The notes under the pieces: model-generated | The model's database searches: none | What the model was told of the DNA's origin: nothing | The model's input: only the letters and a program-made list of their open reading frames with translations | Part shown: positions 61,615 to 64,000 of the stretch, in pieces | How positions within the stretch are numbered: position 1 is the stretch's first letter | Layout: each line of letters starts with the position of its first letter | Program-made: the position numbers and the translations under genes | Source: Caldilineaceae bacterium | GTDB lineage: Bacteria; Chloroflexota; Anaerolineae; Caldilineales; Caldilineaceae | Length of the DNA: 64,000 bases | Direction: 5' to 3' | NCBI GenBank assembly: GCA_022842065.1 | Contig: JALHQH010000020.1 | Coordinates: 124,001 to 188,000, forward strand

Positions 61615-62256
61615 ATGGCTCAATCCGTATTTTCCACATCACCACTTATTTTTGCGCGCCTGGTCGCTTTGTCGGCAGATGCTGAGCAAAAAGAATATTG
61701 GTTGGAAACAAATCTGGCGACGATTGGGCGCTTGGCGGCGGCTTGTACAATTGTGATAAATCGCCAGCCGATTTCGCGGATTCATGCCCAGATTGAACGG
61801 CGTGGTTCTCATTATGTGCTCAGAAACCTTGGGCGCAATGGCACTTATGTTAACGGCACGCTGATCAGTGACGATCATATTTTGCAACATGGGGATAAGA
61901 TCGGGTTGGCCACAGAAGAGCCGCTCTTTACCTTTTCGGACAGCGATCCAACGGTTGTGCCCCACGTCCTCTTTCGATATGATGAAGCCACGCTTACCTT
62001 TTTTCTCCACGAACAAGCACTGGAATTAACCCCTACCCTTTTTCGTTTACTGCTTCACCTCTATCGCAACCGCGGCAAAATTTGTACGCGGGAAGAATGT
62101 GCACGCGCGGTTTGGCAAAATGATTATCTGCCAGAATATGAAACGGATAACCTGGATAAGGCAATTTTTGCCTTACGCCAACGGCTGCGCAAGATCGATG
62201 CTACCGCCGATTTTATTCAGATTCGGCGCAGTTTCGGTTATCTGCTCAATATCTAA
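61615..62256 (+). CDS. FHA domain protein with winged-helix DNA-binding domain
   Basis: A 213-residue two-domain protein. Residues of about 20-105 are a forkhead-associated domain: TIGRLAAACTIVINRQPISR, IHAQIERRGSHYVLRNLGRN, GTYVNGTLI, with the phosphothreonine-binding Gly-Arg, Ser-Arg-x-His and Asn-Gly pattern. Residues of about 125-213 form an OmpR/PhoB-like winged helix (LTPTLFRLLLHLYRNRGKIC, then TREECARAVWQND and DKAIFALRQRLRKIDATADF). The combination suggests a transcription factor or adaptor controlled by Ser/Thr phosphorylation, resembling EmbR-type logic with swapped domain order. ATG 61615 has gggg about 6 bases upstream. A RIO kinase is encoded 3 kb away, but a link is only conceivable. 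Confidence 0.88.
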   Translation: MAQSVFSTSPLIFARLVALSADAEQKEYWLETNLATIGRLAAACTIVINRQPISRIHAQIERRGSHYVLRNLGRNGTYVNGTLISDDHILQHGDKIGLATEEPLFTFSDSDPTVVPHVLFRYDEATLTFFLHEQALELTPTLFRLLLHLYRNRGKICTREECARAVWQNDYLPEYETDNLDKAIFALRQRLRKIDATADFIQIRRSFGYLLNI

Positions 62257-62283
62257 CCGATGTCAGCCGGTTGGGAATGTTGC

Positions 62284-62648
62284 TTAATAGGTGATCGTCC
62301 AGGTCATATTACCCTGCAAAATGTTGTCATGCGTAGATTCAAGGGTAGTGTCGTCACAGTCGTTGGCTTTCAGGTCATATTCCCCAGCGGCGAGGGTAAA
62401 ACTGCGGCGCTCCCCTGGCCCAATCGTCTCAAACAAGTCCAAGACATTGTTGCCCCACGGGTATTACTGCTGGGCGAGATATACAAATAGCAAATGCTTT
62501 CAAAGGTATCGTTGACTACGGTTAAAGTGGTCTGTGCTGGCACACGGTCGTTAATCGTCCACACCCGGCTGCCTGCTAGATCCTCGCCTCTTGTTTCTTG
62601 TAGCACATCGCTGTCACAATCTCGATCTACTTTCTGGATCATTGCCAT
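62284..62648 (-). pseudogene. Frameshifted and 5'-truncated fragment of a repeat protein
   Basis: On the minus strand one frame gives SRVWTINDRVPAQTTLTVVN and DTFESICYLYISPSSN. Near base 62455 the meaningful frame shifts by one and continues as PWGNNVLDLFETIGPGERRS, FTLAAGEYDLKANDCDD and ends GNMTWTITY-stop at 62284. The two parts make one domain that occurs in tandem in exported proteins; the first codons (DCDSDVLQETRGEDLAGSRV) correspond to the end of a preceding unit. The 5' part, including any signal peptide, is therefore missing. No ribosome binding site precedes the ATG at 62648. A one-base assembly error could explain the shift but not the truncation. Confidence 0.65.
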
Positions 62649-62882
62649 TAGTCACTTTTGACAAAATGGTAGTAACCTGGAAGAATGAATAAGTATGTAC
62701 CCCGCATAAACCAGGCACTTGATTGTGCACTTTGTTTGAAAACGAGCACCTCTTTCGCTCGCTTTCGGCAACAGGCAAAAACAACGCAATCGTTTTCAAA
62801 ATCACCGCGGCACAACTTGTAACTTTTTCACAATTTTTATCCATCTGCTTTTTCAGCAATCAAAACGAGAGGGTGCTTTTCT

Positions 62883-64000
62883 ATGACCATGTCCCGTGTC
62901 CATCGGCGTTGGCGTTTTCACGTCACACTGCTCGGTCTCATTGCCTTGTTGGTGGTGAGCTGCGCGCCGGCCACCACGCCCACCGCCAGCGAAGGCGCCG
63001 CTGAACCAGCTGCCGCAACTGCCAGCAGTCGCGTTCTCCTCTATGGCGGCAACCAGGATATTGACAACATCGATCCTGCCACCGGCGAGAACTATTCGAT
63101 CAACGCCGCCTTGCTCAGCCTCTATGATGCGCTCTTTATCACGCGCGGCAATGAGTTGCAGCCTCATTTGGTCGAGAGCTACGAAGTGAGTGACGATGCC
63201 ACGGTCTTTACTTTCAAACTCAAGGAAACGGCCACCTTCCATGATGGCAGCCCGGTCAACGCCGCCGCGGTGGCCTACAGTTTCAACCGGCTGATGACTC
63301 TCGAAGGGCCGCCCACTTATCGCTGGGCCGGGATTGCCAATCCTGATTCCGCGGTCGCGGTTGATGAGTTTACCGTCGAATTCACGCTGGATCAACCCTT
63401 TGCCCCCTTTATCGGTACCCTGACCCAGCTTTACATCGTCAACCCGGCGATTGTTGAGGCCAACAAGGGCGATGACTTTGGGCAGACTTATCTAAAAGCA
63501 ACCGCCGCCGGTTCCGGTCCCTTCACCCAAGGGCGCTGGGAGATCGGCAACCTCTATGAGTTTACCGCGGTCGCCGACTACTGGGCGGGCTGGCCTAGTG
63601 AAAATCACCTGGATGGTTTCCTCTGGATCATCAAGCGTGATAGTGCCTCACAGGTCAATTCATTGCTGGCGGGTGAAACGCATATCGCCGACACCATCGA
63701 CGGTCAGGATGCCGAGAAGATCCAGCAAGAAGCCGGCTTTGTGATCTATGAGAACAGTGGTTACTTCATTAACACCGTCAAAATGAATACCCAGGGCGAA
63801 TATACCAGCGACCCCAATGTGCGCAAGGCGATTGCCTATGCCATGAATTACGAACAGTTGCCCGCAGTCCAAGATATTCCCGTGCAAGTCATGCCTGGGC
63901 CGACGCCGCTCAACTTCATTGGTGCGGTCGAAGGATTGGAAGTGCCGACCTATGACATTGCCAAGGCCAAGGAATTTTTGGCCCAATCACCCTGGCCCGA
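62883..64000 (+). CDS. ABC transporter substrate-binding lipoprotein, family 5 (partial at window end)
   Basis: The reading frame runs off the right edge, giving 372 codons. A lipoprotein signal peptide (LLGLIALLVVSCAP) places the lipidated cysteine at about residue 33, followed by an Ala-Thr-rich linker. The mature part is a family-5 (peptide/nickel/oligosaccharide) solute-binding protein: NQDIDNIDPATGENYSINAA, LQPHLVESYEVSDDATVFTF with KLKETATFHDGSPVNAAAVA, YSFNRL and the TYLKATAAGSGPFTQGRWEI block; DPNVRKAIAYAMNYEQL is the usual central signature. ATG 62883 has gaggg 9-10 bases upstream. The permease and ATPase genes are expected beyond the window. The substrate cannot be told from this half. 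Confidence 0.92.
   Translation, partial: MTMSRVHRRWRFHVTLLGLIALLVVSCAPATTPTASEGAAEPAAATASSRVLLYGGNQDIDNIDPATGENYSINAALLSLYDALFITRGNELQPHLVESYEVSDDATVFTFKLKETATFHDGSPVNAAAVAYSFNRLMTLEGPPTYRWAGIANPDSAVAVDEFTVEFTLDQPFAPFIGTLTQLYIVNPAIVEANKGDDFGQTYLKATAAGSGPFTQGRWEIGNLYEFTAVADYWAGWPSENHLDGFLWIIKRDSASQVNSLLAGETHIADTIDGQDAEKIQQEAGFVIYENSGYFINTVKMNTQGEYTSDPNVRKAIAYAMNYEQLPAVQDIPVQVMPGPTPLNFIGAVEGLEVPTYDIAKAKEFLAQSPWP

Overview
The window reads as chromosomal DNA of a Chloroflexota bacterium, most likely Anaerolineae/Caldilineae-like. This is inferred from family content and style: giant BTAD/STAND/TPR transcription regulators, Pro-Thr linkers and FLPF-type motifs in secreted proteins, a bacterial RIO-type kinase, and a PNPase with an RGG-like tail. 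No rRNA or tRNA gene was found that would settle the taxonomy.

Bases 1-28,000 form an accessory, regulator-rich island. A LuxR-type STAND regulator, three very large BTAD-ATPase-TPR regulators (8851, 17969 minus, 24216 minus) and an AraC regulator are interleaved with short runs of small-molecule genes. These encode SnoaL-like cyclases, a PEP-dikinase-type enzyme split into two genes in swapped order, an NmrA-type oxidoreductase, a VOC protein, a PanE-like reductase, a DUF4188 protein, an F420/flavin LLM oxidoreductase, a DUF3237 protein, a SAM methyltransferase and an alpha/beta hydrolase. The island is eroding: it holds three broken SnoaL copies and an AraC gene reduced to its two ends. Three intergenic spacers carry the same 11-bp-phased direct repeat (AGGACGTT-N3-AGGACRTT) placed just ahead of a TGTA element. 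This layout matches SARP-type operators and suggests that one of the local regulators controls several of these units.

Bases 28,000-32,200 hold a calcium-flavoured group: a small hypothetical protein, a four-EF-hand protein, a secreted protein with Ig-like and RTX-type repeats, and a RidA protein. From 32,200 to 64,000 the content is mostly housekeeping or broadly conserved: pnp and rpsO, recD2, a sugar phosphate isomerase/epimerase, a PIG-L deacetylase, an SF2 helicase, hicAB, a hybrid histidine kinase, an SH3b lipoprotein, serA, an orphan hicB-like gene, polA, a GT2 glycosyltransferase, lon, a mazEF-type module, a GNAT enzyme, a RIO kinase, a CPBP protease, an RlmI-like methyltransferase, an FHA-winged helix protein and a truncated (window-edge) ABC substrate-binding lipoprotein.

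Many spacers contain long imperfect palindromes built from iterated 4-9 bp words, and one such block lies inside the GT2 coding region. About 0.9 kb upstream of the RIO kinase holds a promoter, a 23-codon small reading frame with a near-perfect Shine-Dalgarno and two strong terminator hairpins on the minus strand, but no recognisable gene.
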